Shown: piece after piece, positions 31,431-39,802 of the stretch
Numbering within the stretch: position 1 is the first letter of the stretch
Layout of the letters: each line of letters starts with the position of its first letter
DNA from: Candidatus Onthovivens merdipullorum
GTDB lineage: Bacteria; Bacillota_I; Bacilli_A; RFN20; CAG-826
NCBI GenBank assembly: GCA_017694345.1
Contig: JADIMY010000086.1
Coordinates: 1 to 43,406, forward strand
Direction: 5' to 3'
DNA: 43,406 nt
Notes under the pieces: model-generated
Databases searched by the model: none
Told to the model about the DNA's origin: nothing
Seen by the model: only the letters and a program-made list of their open reading frames with translations
Position numbers and translations under genes: made by a program

Positions 31431-33653
31431 ATGGAAAAATTATTTTCTTGTAATAATATGCATTGTGCGGCTTGTAAAGGTAATATTGAAAGAGCTTTAA
31501 GTAAGTTACCTGGAGTAATTTCTTCAGAAGCTAATTCAATTACTTCAAGTGTTAAAGTTATCACTAATAAAGAAGTTAGTGATGAAGACATTATAAAATG
31601 CTGTAAAGAAGCTGGATATAATTTAGAAGTTATTGAAGATGATGAATCTTTGATAGTTAAAAAAGAAAGTTCGAAAGGCTTAATAATTAGGATAATTATT
31701 GGAATTATTTTATTAATTCCTCTTTTATATTTAGGGATGGGCGTTATGTATGAAAATGCTATTCCAGAATTTTTAAAATCTCCGGTTTATGTAAGTTCTT
31801 ATGTTCAACTTGGTTTAACTTTAATAATTATCGGTTTATTTTTTAATTATTATATTAGCGGAGCTAAAGCCCTAATTAAACTTTCTCCTAATATGGATTC
31901 ACTTGTCTTTTTAGGCAGTTTATTTTCTTTATTATATAGCATTTATTTAATCATTACTTTTACAATCGATCCTTCAATTCCTTATACTCATACACATATT
32001 TATTTAGATAGTAGTGCAATGATTTTAGTTATTGTAAGTATTGGAAAATTAATTGAGAATTTATCAAAAAGGAAAGCAAAAAATACAATTAGTGAACTTT
32101 TAAAACTTAGACCAAAAACAGCTCATTTAGTTAAAGGTGGAGCGATTATTGATGTTGACACTAAATTTTTAAAGAAAAACGATATTATATTAGTTAAACC
32201 TGGAGAAACTATTTCTTCTGATGGTATGGTTGTTAGTGGAATTAGTAGTGTTGATGAATCTTTAATTAGTGGTGAAAGTCTACCGGTAAATAAAGAAGAA
32301 GACTCTGAAGTTATCGGTGGATCGATTAATGGTGAAGGTACTTTAAAAGTTTTAATTACTAAAGAAAAGAAAGATAATGTCTTAAGTAAAATTATATCTT
32401 TAGTAATGGAAGCTAGTAATATGAATACAAAGCTTACAAGAAAAATCGACATTGTAAGTAGATATTTTGTTCCTATCGTTATTTTCTTATCAATTTTAAC
32501 TTTTGTTCTTTGGATTAGTATTGATCCAACACATGATTTTAACAATGCTTTTAGTTTTGGTGTTGGTGTTATGGTAATTTCTTGCCCTTGTGCACTTGGA
32601 CTAGCCACTCCTATATCACTACTTGTTGGATCATCGATTTTTGCAAAAAATGGAATACTTGTTAATAAAAGTGAAGCTATTGAAAAATTAAAAGATGTTG
32701 ATACCATTGTTTTAGACAAAACTAATACAATTACTAAAGGCGAATTAGAAGTTGAAAAGGCGAGTATTTTCACAAAAAGCCTGCAAATCCTTGATGAAAT
32801 TTATACTTTAGAAAAATATTCCAGTCACCCTTTAGCTAAGGGAATCGTAAATTATTTAAGTAAAAGTAAAATAAGTGAGAATTTTATTTCAAGTGGAGTT
32901 GAGCCAGGTAAAGGAATTTATGGCAGTTTCAAAGATGAGAAATTATATATTGGTAACATAAGTTATTTAAAGTCATTACAACAAAATATCGATAATAAAA
33001 TCCTTGATGAAATTGAAAACGAAAATAAAAACGGTTTATTGCCATTAATAGCTTTTAATGAAAATGAAATTTATTCTGTATTTTATTTAAAAGATAAAAT
33101 AAAGGATAATGCTAAAGAGTTTATTAGTGAAGCAAAAAAACATTTTAAAAGAATAATTTTATTAACTGGAGATAATAAAATTATCGCTAGTAAGATAGCT
33201 TTAGAAGCAGGTATTGAAGAAGTTATTAGTGAAGTTTTACCAATGGATAAAGATAAAGTAATTAGTAAACTTCAAGAAGAAGGTCATAAAGTAATTATGG
33301 TTGGCGATGGGGTAAATGATTCAATCGCATTAAACCGTGCTGATGTGGGAATAGGTATAGCTAAAGGTAGCGATATAGCTTTAAGTAGTAGTGATTTTAT
33401 TTTAATGAGAAATAATTTATTTGATATTATTAATATATTGAATATTTCTAAAAAAATTAGAAACAATATTACTTTAAACCTTTTCTGGGCATTTATTTAT
33501 AATATTATTTGTATTCCTATTGCTGCTGGATGTTTTGCTAGTTTAGGAGTTAAACTCGAGCCAATGTATTGCTCAATGCTTATGGCTTTAAGTAGTGTTA
33601 CAGTTTGCTTAAATTCTTTAACTTTATTCTTAACTACAAGAAGAAAAAAATAG
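31431..33653 (+). CDS. copA: Heavy-metal (copper-type) P1B ATPase
   Basis: This is an ATP-driven metal exporter in the membrane. An N-terminal heavy-metal-associated domain has CNNMHCAACKGN (CxxC). Six to eight membrane segments follow, with the CPC ion motif ISCPCALGLATP (about residue 386). The actuator loop has ISGESLPV, the nucleotide domain has SSHPLAKG (His-Pro) and GDGVNDSIALNRADVGIG. The phosphorylation motif reads DKTNTIT (about 429) instead of the near-invariant DKTGT[LI]T. The CPC motif points to Cu(I) or Ag(I). The track start at 31410 lies inside the flavodoxin gene; AAAGGAAG favours ATG 31431, giving 740 residues. Confidence 0.9.
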   Translation: MEKLFSCNNMHCAACKGNIERALSKLPGVISSEANSITSSVKVITNKEVSDEDIIKCCKEAGYNLEVIEDDESLIVKKESSKGLIIRIIIGIILLIPLLYLGMGVMYENAIPEFLKSPVYVSSYVQLGLTLIIIGLFFNYYISGAKALIKLSPNMDSLVFLGSLFSLLYSIYLIITFTIDPSIPYTHTHIYLDSSAMILVIVSIGKLIENLSKRKAKNTISELLKLRPKTAHLVKGGAIIDVDTKFLKKNDIILVKPGETISSDGMVVSGISSVDESLISGESLPVNKEEDSEVIGGSINGEGTLKVLITKEKKDNVLSKIISLVMEASNMNTKLTRKIDIVSRYFVPIVIFLSILTFVLWISIDPTHDFNNAFSFGVGVMVISCPCALGLATPISLLVGSSIFAKNGILVNKSEAIEKLKDVDTIVLDKTNTITKGELEVEKASIFTKSLQILDEIYTLEKYSSHPLAKGIVNYLSKSKISENFISSGVEPGKGIYGSFKDEKLYIGNISYLKSLQQNIDNKILDEIENENKNGLLPLIAFNENEIYSVFYLKDKIKDNAKEFISEAKKHFKRIILLTGDNKIIASKIALEAGIEEVISEVLPMDKDKVISKLQEEGHKVIMVGDGVNDSIALNRADVGIGIAKGSDIALSSSDFILMRNNLFDIINILNISKKIRNNITLNLFWAFIYNIICIPIAAGCFASLGVKLEPMYCSMLMALSSVTVCLNSLTLFLTTRRKK

Positions 33654-33687
33654 ATTTTATAGGTAAAAATATTTACAATATTTAAAT

Positions 33688-34146
33688 ATGGTAAAAGAAG
33701 GAATTAAGATTTTAGTAACCAATAAAAAAGCTCACTTTAATTACTTTCTAAGTGATTTTTTAGAAACCGGAATTTCGTTAATGGGAACAGAGATTAAATC
33801 TATTCGTAATCATAATGTCAGTATCAATGATGCTTATGTTGTGATTAAGGATAATGAAGCTTATATCTTAAATATGAATATAGCCCCATATGAAAAGGGA
33901 ACCATTTATAATCATGATCCACTTAGAAGTCGAAAATTATTACTCCATAAAAAAGAAATACTTAAATTATCTCAAAAAATACAAAAAGAAGGTTACACAA
34001 TTATTCCAACAAAAGTTTATTTAAAAAAAGGACGCTGCAAAATTGAAATTGCTTTAGGAAAAGGGAAAAAATTTTACGATAAAAGAGAAGCTATAAAGCA
34101 AAGAGATGATGAGCGTAATATGGCAAAAGCTATAAAAAGAGGGTAA
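33688..34146 (+). CDS. smpB: SsrA-binding protein
   Basis: SmpB binds tmRNA and delivers it to stalled ribosomes. The OB-fold core with NKKAHFNYFLSDFLETGISLMGTEIKSIRNHNVSINDAYVV and the basic tail GKGKKFYDKREAIKQRDDERNMAKAIKRG are typical. Its 152 residues are the usual length. The ssrA tmRNA gene is not visible in the window. Its stop overlaps the start of the FolT-like gene by one base (TAATG). Confidence 0.97.
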   Translation: MVKEGIKILVTNKKAHFNYFLSDFLETGISLMGTEIKSIRNHNVSINDAYVVIKDNEAYILNMNIAPYEKGTIYNHDPLRSRKLLLHKKEILKLSQKIQKEGYTIIPTKVYLKKGRCKIEIALGKGKKFYDKREAIKQRDDERNMAKAIKRG

Positions 34147-34964
34147 TGGTGCGAAGTTTAACAATTTATCACAAAATATGTTTTTGTGCTTTATTTATCG
34201 CTTTAACTATTATTTTATCGCGCTTTTTTTCTTTACCTGGTTTATTTGGTTTACCATTTTTAAAAATCTCATTCGCTAATAGTGTCGTATTATTTTCTAG
34301 TTTTTATTTAGGGCCACTACGGGGATTAATTGTTGGAGGAGCAAGTGATTGTTTAGGAGCAATATTATTTCCTCAAGGTGGTGGTTTTAATCCTTTATAC
34401 ACTATACCAGCTTTACTTACTGGATTATTTCCTTTTTTATTTTATAAATTTTTAAATTTTTCAAAATTAGAGAAGAAGATTCCTTTTGTTTTAATTTTTA
34501 TTCTATCTTTTTTCTCTTTATTTACCATGTTTTATTTTATTTTTAATGATTATTTAATAAGTGGTAGTAAATCTTATTATATAGATTTATGGCAAAAAAT
34601 AGTTTTAGTTTTGTTAGCTTTTATATTGAGCATCCTTTATATTGTCACAATTATTTATATAAAATATAAGTTCAAAGATAAAAAAGTAAATAAGAACTAT
34701 AATATTTATTCTCTAGCGACTTCAATGTTTTTAACTTATTTTTTGATTAAGATACCAATTGGTAGCTTAATTATGACTTTTTTATTGAATTATTCATTTT
34801 TATTTATATTCTTTTTAAGGCTATTAACTGGATTTTTTACATGTATTGTTCATAGTATTATCGTAATAGTTGCGCTTAATGTTAGTAGTCAATTTAATAT
34901 GAGAAGTGCTATTAATGAAGATCATTATTTTTCAAGGACTACTTTATGGAAAAAGAAAAATTAA
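34146..34964 (+). CDS. ECF transporter S component, FolT-like
   Basis: This is a polytopic S component that would bind a vitamin and use the shared EcfA1A2T module. The N-terminal part (LPFLKISFANSVVLFSSFYLGPLRGLIVGGASDCLGAILFPQGGGFNPLYTIPALLTGLFPF) matches the folate-family pattern, in which 'LGALLFP.G.F.P..T..A...G' is typical. At 272 residues it is longer than most FolT proteins, because of extra polar loops in the middle. Folate is the best guess, not proven. The start ATG overlaps the smpB stop; the next small ORF begins within its last 19 bases. Confidence 0.82.
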   Translation: MVRSLTIYHKICFCALFIALTIILSRFFSLPGLFGLPFLKISFANSVVLFSSFYLGPLRGLIVGGASDCLGAILFPQGGGFNPLYTIPALLTGLFPFLFYKFLNFSKLEKKIPFVLIFILSFFSLFTMFYFIFNDYLISGSKSYYIDLWQKIVLVLLAFILSILYIVTIIYIKYKFKDKKVNKNYNIYSLATSMFLTYFLIKIPIGSLIMTFLLNYSFLFIFFLRLLTGFFTCIVHSIIVIVALNVSSQFNMRSAINEDHYFSRTTLWKKKN

Positions 34965-35110
34965 AGAAAATAATAAAAATTATTTTAATTGTTGTAGTAG
35001 TATTAGTTATTGTTACTGCAATTATTTTAATAATTATTGGTTTATTACCAAATGATAACGGTACGATAAGTGATATATGTACTGGCGATAGTTGTACAGT
35101 TGGTGGCTAA
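34946..35110 (+). CDS. 54-residue single-pass membrane peptide, not in the ORF track
   Basis: An ATG at 34946, after CAAGGAC, opens a 54-codon frame ending at TAA 35110. The product has a basic start (MEKEKLKKIIK), one strongly hydrophobic helix (about 9-34) and a short outside tail ending DICTGDSCTVGG with two Cys four residues apart. The first 19 bases overlap the FolT-like gene and the last four overlap the convergent amidohydrolase stop. No family is recognised. The clean hydrophobic pattern and the continuous frame through otherwise non-coding space argue for a real gene, but there is no independent proof. Confidence 0.55.
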   Translation: MEKEKLKKIIKIILIVVVVLVIVTAIILIIIGLLPNDNGTISDICTGDSCTVGG

Positions 35111-35922
35111 TTTTTAAGTTTATCTAAATCCATTTTATATACTTTAATTGCATTTAAATACATTAACTTTTCATAGTCAATTTTATTTAAGCGTATTTTA
35201 TTTTTAAAATAATCTAAATATATTTCTTCATTTAAAGTTTTATCACCATCTATTGGATTATCAGTTCCAAATAAAACACGGTCCATCAAATTCTCTTCTT
35301 TAAGGTTTTTAATAAAACTTATATTGACCCAAGCTGTATCAATATATAAATTAGAGTATTTTTTTAATAGTTCAATAGTCTCTAGATGATCTGATTCTAA
35401 AATAGCATGAGCGGCAATAAAATTAATATCTTTATAAAGTGAACAGACCTCACATAAATATTTAATTTGACTATATTTATCTAAAGCAGTATGAACTAAA
35501 ATAGGATAATTAAATTTTCTTGCGATATTTAAATAAGGTGCAAGTCGAGGGTCTGAGATTCTTAATCTAGAAGTATAAGGATGAAATTTTAAGCCATAGA
35601 AAAAATCTCTATGTTTTTCTAAAAAAGTCTCTAATTCTTGACTATTTTTTTCAGTATGTGGTCGAATCCATATTAAAGGAAGTAGTGATTTATTTTCTTT
35701 TACAATACTTAAAAGTTTTTTTGAAGCACTAAGTTGAGGAATTAATTTATTAAATCTATTAGGTTCTTTAAATTCAGATCCATCAAAAGAAACAATAGAA
35801 AAATCGATATTATGATTTTTCATTGAAGTAAGTAGTGTGTTTAAAGATGTATTTAAAGTAGGCCAATAACCTAGATGAGTGTGAGCATCAATTATGTATT
35901 TACTTTTTTTCTTTATTTTCAA
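35107..35922 (-). CDS. Metal-dependent amidohydrolase family protein
   Basis: This TIM-barrel hydrolase is of the amidohydrolase_2 / TatD-like type. Metal-site motifs: YIDAHTHLGYW (residues 10-20, HxH), GLKFHPYTSRLR (about 112), HTALD (about 146), AAHAILES (about 172) and RVLFGTDNPIDGD (about 228, catalytic Asp). The substrate cannot be inferred. It overlaps the upstream membrane-protein gene by 23 bases, so the two are almost surely translated together on the minus strand. It shares four bases with the convergent small ORF. Confidence 0.85.
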   Translation of the reverse strand: MKIKKKSKYIIDAHTHLGYWPTLNTSLNTLLTSMKNHNIDFSIVSFDGSEFKEPNRFNKLIPQLSASKKLLSIVKENKSLLPLIWIRPHTEKNSQELETFLEKHRDFFYGLKFHPYTSRLRISDPRLAPYLNIARKFNYPILVHTALDKYSQIKYLCEVCSLYKDINFIAAHAILESDHLETIELLKKYSNLYIDTAWVNISFIKNLKEENLMDRVLFGTDNPIDGDKTLNEEIYLDYFKNKIRLNKIDYEKLMYLNAIKVYKMDLDKLKN

Positions 35923-36742
35923 GTAAAATCACTTTTCCTTTTTCATTGTATGTTTTTAATATACGATTACTAAATGCTTTATTTGTATTTACAAATTGAG
36001 TGAGTGTTCCGTTTTCTTTAGTAAAAGTATTTAAATTAGTCGTCGCTTCAAATTTATTTTGTGAGCCTAAGGGTACAAAAGAAATATCGACATCTTTAGG
36101 TTTATTTAATATTAAATTACGAATAATTTTATCTTTATTTAAATCAACATATTGTCTATAAACATCAAGATTTTTATCCAGTTTAGTAGCCTTTTTAGTA
36201 TTTGCTTCGCCTATAGATCTAAAACCTAAAATTAAAAATCTAACTAAAGCGACAACAGCTAAAATAGCAGTTAACCAAATCATCGCTGCTTTAAAAGCCA
36301 CTTCAAGATTATCTTGACTAAATCCAATTAAAATCATTGTATTCCAAATTAATTGAAGATTATCTTTATAAATTGCAACATAGTAGAAAATTGCTAATGA
36401 GATATAAAAGATTACTCCATCAACTACAATAAGTAATATATCAATGATAGGAAAAATTCTTTTTCTAATGAGCATTAATAATAGAATAATTACTCCAAAA
36501 ATTGCACAAAGAATAGGAATAACTAATAGTATTAAAGCGTATACATTAAAATTTGATTGGAAAACATGTTGCAGAGTTCCAATTGTGATAAATTTTAAAT
36601 TATTTAGACCAAATAAACCGCTTGTATTTGGGGTTATAAGTTGTGAATAGTCATATTCAAAAGTAAAAACGATAGCAACTAAAGTAGCAATTGACCAAAA
36701 TGCTGCTTGAATAAATTTAAAAATAATTTTTATTTTCTTCAT
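35900..36742 (-). CDS. Polytopic membrane protein of unknown function
   Basis: This 280-residue protein has four clear membrane segments in the first 175 residues (for example WSIATLVAIVFTF, ALILLVIPILCAIFGVIILLLML, IDILLIVVDGVIFYISLAIFYYVAI, MIWLTAILAVVALVRFLILGF). A polar cytoplasmic C-terminal region of about 105 residues follows, without recognised motifs. I cannot assign a family. It is the first gene of a two-gene minus-strand operon with the amidohydrolase (23-base overlap) and is divergent from pepT. Confidence 0.78.
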   Translation of the reverse strand: MKKIKIIFKFIQAAFWSIATLVAIVFTFEYDYSQLITPNTSGLFGLNNLKFITIGTLQHVFQSNFNVYALILLVIPILCAIFGVIILLLMLIRKRIFPIIDILLIVVDGVIFYISLAIFYYVAIYKDNLQLIWNTMILIGFSQDNLEVAFKAAMIWLTAILAVVALVRFLILGFRSIGEANTKKATKLDKNLDVYRQYVDLNKDKIIRNLILNKPKDVDISFVPLGSQNKFEATTNLNTFTKENGTLTQFVNTNKAFSNRILKTYNEKGKVILLENKEKK

Positions 36743-36816
36743 AAGATAATTTTACTCAAATATTTTACTTTTTTCTATATTTATTATTTAATTTATATGT
36801 TAAAAAGAGGTATTTT

Positions 36817-38016
36817 ATGAATATTTTAGAGAGATTTAAGAAATATATCGCAATTGATACAATGAGTGATGATAATTCAAATTCAATTCCTTCAACTAAT
36901 ACTCAATTAGAATTTGGTAAAATCTTAGTTAATGATTTAAAAGAAATCGGATTAGATAATGCATATCAAGATGAATATGGGTATATTTATGGAAAAATTG
37001 ATGTTCAAAAAGAGAAAACAATTGGTTTAATTGCTCATATGGACACATCTAGTGCTTTTAAGGGTGGAGTTAAAAATACTTTATTAATAAAAAATTATGA
37101 AGGACAAGAAGTGACTTTAGAAAGTAACGATAAATTAAATATTGAGGGGTTTCCAGTTTTACATGATGTAATAGGTGATGATTTACTTTTTACCGATGGA
37201 AAGCATCTTTTAGGAGGTGACGATAAAGCCGGTATTGTCATTATTTTTGAAATTTTGCAATATTTTTTAAAACATAAAGAAGAACTAAATTACAATTTAG
37301 CTATTTGTTTTACTGTAGATGAAGAAATCGGGCGAGGACCTTTAAAATTTGAAACTAAAAAAATGGGAGCAGATGTTGCTTTTACTTTAGATGGAGAATC
37401 GATTTATGAAGCAAACATTGAAAACTTTAATGCTTCTAAAGCTGAAGTAATAATTGAAGGAATCAATGTACATCCAGGCAGTGCAAAAGATCTAATGGTT
37501 AACTCAATTTTATGTGCAATGGAATTTAATAATTTATTACCAAAAGATATGATACCTGAAAAAACTTCTGATCACGAAGGTTTTATTCATTTAGAAGAAA
37601 TTAAAGGTGATGTAAATAAAACTACTTTATCTTATATAATAAGAGATCACGATGAAAAACTTCTAGAAATGAAAAAAGAAATGTTAATAAAAGCAAAAGA
37701 CGAAATTTTAAAAAGACATCCAAAAGCAAAAATTTCTTTAAGTATCGTGGATGAATATAAAAATATGTTTAATTACTTTTTAAGTCATCGAGAAGCAATC
37801 GATTTAATTAATAAAGCTTATCTTATATCGAACAAAAAATTATCATATACACCAATTAGAGGAGGAACAGATGGAGCAACAATTACTTATATGGGACTAC
37901 CATGTCCTAATTTAGGTGTTGGTGATTTTAATCCTCATGGTAAATATGAATTTGTCTCAATTACACAAATGGGAGAAATGGTTAATATTGTCAAAAACCT
38001 TTTAAAACTGAAATAA
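36817..38016 (+). CDS. pepT: Peptidase T (tripeptidase)
   Basis: PepT removes the N-terminal residue from tripeptides in the cytoplasm. It is an M20-family di-zinc enzyme. Motifs: IAHMDTSSAFKG (about residue 72), LGGDDKAGIVII (about 130), TVDEEIGRGP (about 167, catalytic Glu), TLDGESIYEANIENFNA, and the C-terminal PIRGGTDGATITYMGLPCPNLGVGDFNPHGKYEF. Its 399 residues are normal. The ribosome binding site is AAAAGAGGT. It is the fourth peptidase in the window, alongside PepV, M42 and M18. Confidence 0.96.
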   Translation: MNILERFKKYIAIDTMSDDNSNSIPSTNTQLEFGKILVNDLKEIGLDNAYQDEYGYIYGKIDVQKEKTIGLIAHMDTSSAFKGGVKNTLLIKNYEGQEVTLESNDKLNIEGFPVLHDVIGDDLLFTDGKHLLGGDDKAGIVIIFEILQYFLKHKEELNYNLAICFTVDEEIGRGPLKFETKKMGADVAFTLDGESIYEANIENFNASKAEVIIEGINVHPGSAKDLMVNSILCAMEFNNLLPKDMIPEKTSDHEGFIHLEEIKGDVNKTTLSYIIRDHDEKLLEMKKEMLIKAKDEILKRHPKAKISLSIVDEYKNMFNYFLSHREAIDLINKAYLISNKKLSYTPIRGGTDGATITYMGLPCPNLGVGDFNPHGKYEFVSITQMGEMVNIVKNLLKLK

Positions 38017-38032
38017 AATTTTTGATTTTATT
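38012..38032. terminator. AT-only hairpin between convergent pepT and CBS gene
   Basis: AATAAAA and TTTTATT pair around TTTTTGA in the 11-base gap between the two stop codons. It is weak and may act in both directions. Confidence 0.3.
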
Positions 38033-38435
38033 CTTTTTCTGAATTGAAATATAAGTAATTAATTATAGATTTTCTAGTAATAATTCCAATGAAATTTTTT
38101 TGATCATCGAGTACTGGAACAAAGTTTTGGTTAATTGCTAAAGCGATAAGGCTACTCATTTCAGTATTTGAAGGAATAGGAAGATAATCCTTATGTCTAG
38201 AAACTTCCATTATTGAAATATCATCAAATTCACTAATATCTTCAAAAGGATGATTTTTTAAATAATAAAGTAAATCACCTTCACTTATTGATCCTATATA
38301 TTTTCCATCTTTACTTAAGATTGGAATAACTTGATAACGATGATATTCGATTGTTTCTAAGGCTTGTCTTATGCTCATACTATCTAGACAATATTTGATT
38401 AATTTCTTTGGTGTCAAAAAATACAAAACATTCAT
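38028..38435 (-). CDS. CBS-domain protein
   Basis: Two CBS motifs make up nearly all of this 135-residue protein: MSIRQALETIEYHRYQVIPILSKDGKYIGSISEGDLLYYL (about 20-60) and MSSLIALAINQNFVPVLDDQKNFIGIITRKSIINYL (about 88-130). Such pairs bind adenine nucleotides or c-di-AMP and regulate partners. No partner domain is fused here, so the target is unknown. It is convergent with pepT and divergent from the dCMP deaminase gene. Confidence 0.88.
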   Translation of the reverse strand: MNVLYFLTPKKLIKYCLDSMSIRQALETIEYHRYQVIPILSKDGKYIGSISEGDLLYYLKNHPFEDISEFDDISIMEVSRHKDYLPIPSNTEMSSLIALAINQNFVPVLDDQKNFIGIITRKSIINYLYFNSEKE

Positions 38436-38498
38436 ATTTTTATTATAACATAGTAATAAATAGTGTAAAATGATTTAGGTTAAAAAGGTGATTGAAGT

Positions 38499-38966
38499 AT
38501 GGATAGAATAAGTTGGGACGAATATTTTATGGGTATAGCCCTACTAAGTGCAAAAAGAAGTAAAGATCCTTCTACACAAGTTGGAGCTTGTATTGTAGAT
38601 GACGAAAATAAAGTTGTCTCCATTGGTTATAATGGAATGCCTAGACATTGTGATGACAATAAATTAACTTGGGAAAAAGGTGAAGACTTAGATAATAAAT
38701 ATCTTTATGTTTGTCACGCTGAATTTAACGCTATTTTAAACACCCGTAGTGGTAGTAGTTTAAAAGGAACAAGAATTTATGTTACTTTATTTCCTTGTAA
38801 TGAATGTGCAAAAGCTATTATTCAAGTCGGGATTAAAGAAGTCATCTATCTAAGCGATAAATATGAAAATCAACTTTCAACTCGTGCTAGTAAAAAATTA
38901 TTAGATGTCGCTGGGATAAAATATCATCAATATAAAGGTAGATACACTAAAGTAGAATTAGATTAA
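38499..38966 (+). CDS. comEB: dCMP deaminase (ComEB-like)
   Basis: This zinc deaminase converts dCMP to dUMP for thymidylate synthesis. The zinc and catalytic motifs HAEFNAI (about residue 75) and PCNECAKAIIQVGI (about 104) are intact, and the substrate region DPSTQVGACIVDDENKVVSIGYNGMPRHC is typical. Its 155 residues are normal. Although called ComEB in Bacillus by operon position, it is a nucleotide enzyme. Its stop overlaps the ecfA1 start by one base (TAATG). Confidence 0.94.
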   Translation: MDRISWDEYFMGIALLSAKRSKDPSTQVGACIVDDENKVVSIGYNGMPRHCDDNKLTWEKGEDLDNKYLYVCHAEFNAILNTRSGSSLKGTRIYVTLFPCNECAKAIIQVGIKEVIYLSDKYENQLSTRASKKLLDVAGIKYHQYKGRYTKVELD

Positions 38967-39802
38967 TGAACGAAGCATTACGACTTGAGCATATTTATTT
39001 TGGTTATGAAGAAGATTTAGACACTTTAATTGATGTTTCTTTTAGTGTCAAAAAAGGAGATTATGTTACTTTAATTGGGCATAACGGAAGTGGTAAATCG
39101 ACACTTGCTAAAATAATTTCTTTTTTATTAAATCCAAATAGCGGAAAGATATTTATTAACGAAGAAGAAATTAATTCTAATGATGAAAATAAATTAAAGA
39201 ATATTAGAAAAATTATTGGAATAGTATTTCAAAACCCTGACAATCAATTTATCGGGTCAACTGTTGAAGATGATATTGCTTTTGGTTTAGAGAATCGAAA
39301 CACTGATGTAAAAAAAATGAAAGAACTAGTCTATGAATATGCTAAAAAAGTAAATATGGACAAATTTTTAAATAAAGAGCCTAGTGAACTTAGTGGTGGA
39401 CAAAAGCAAAGAGTAGCTATTGCTGGAATTTTAGCACTTAATTTAAAAATTATTATTTTTGATGAAGCAACAAGTATGTTAGATCCTGAAGGTGTTGAAG
39501 ATATAAAAAGATTAATTTTTGAGATGAGAGAAAAAGACCCTACCTTAACATTTATCTCAATAACTCACGATATAGAAGAAGCTTATTTAAGTGATTATTG
39601 TATCGTTTTAAATAAGGGAAAAATTTTAAAAGAAGGAAAACCTTTTGAAGTATTTCAAAATGAAGAACTAATATCTTCAACTGGATTAGATATTCCTTTT
39701 GTTTTAAAAGTAAAAAATGCTTTAAAAGATAATGGCATTGAAATTAGTGAAAATATTAAAACAATTGATGAACTTGGTGAATATATATGCAAATTGAAAT
39801 AA
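38966..39802 (+). CDS. ecfA1: ECF transporter ATPase EcfA1
   Basis: This is one of two ABC ATPases that energise the ECF vitamin transporters. Walker A GHNGSGKST is at about residue 38, the Q-loop at IVFQNPDNQF, the signature LSGGQKQRVAIAG at about 140, Walker B IIIFDEATSMLDPEG, and the switch His in SITHDIEEAY. Its 278 residues are normal. It overlaps ecfA2 by 16 bases. It would serve S components encoded elsewhere, including the PanT-like and FolT-like proteins in this window. Confidence 0.96.
   Translation: MNEALRLEHIYFGYEEDLDTLIDVSFSVKKGDYVTLIGHNGSGKSTLAKIISFLLNPNSGKIFINEEEINSNDENKLKNIRKIIGIVFQNPDNQFIGSTVEDDIAFGLENRNTDVKKMKELVYEYAKKVNMDKFLNKEPSELSGGQKQRVAIAGILALNLKIIIFDEATSMLDPEGVEDIKRLIFEMREKDPTLTFISITHDIEEAYLSDYCIVLNKGKILKEGKPFEVFQNEELISSTGLDIPFVLKVKNALKDNGIEISENIKTIDELGEYICKLK

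Noticed and set aside
32123-32773. 216-aa minus-strand ORF inside the P-type ATPase gene
   Set aside because: The plus-strand frame carries all ATPase motifs; the minus-strand product is low-complexity Ser/Thr/Ile and is a shadow.
38499-38966. comEB as evidence of natural competence
   Set aside because: ComEB is a dCMP deaminase; no comEA or comEC is present here.
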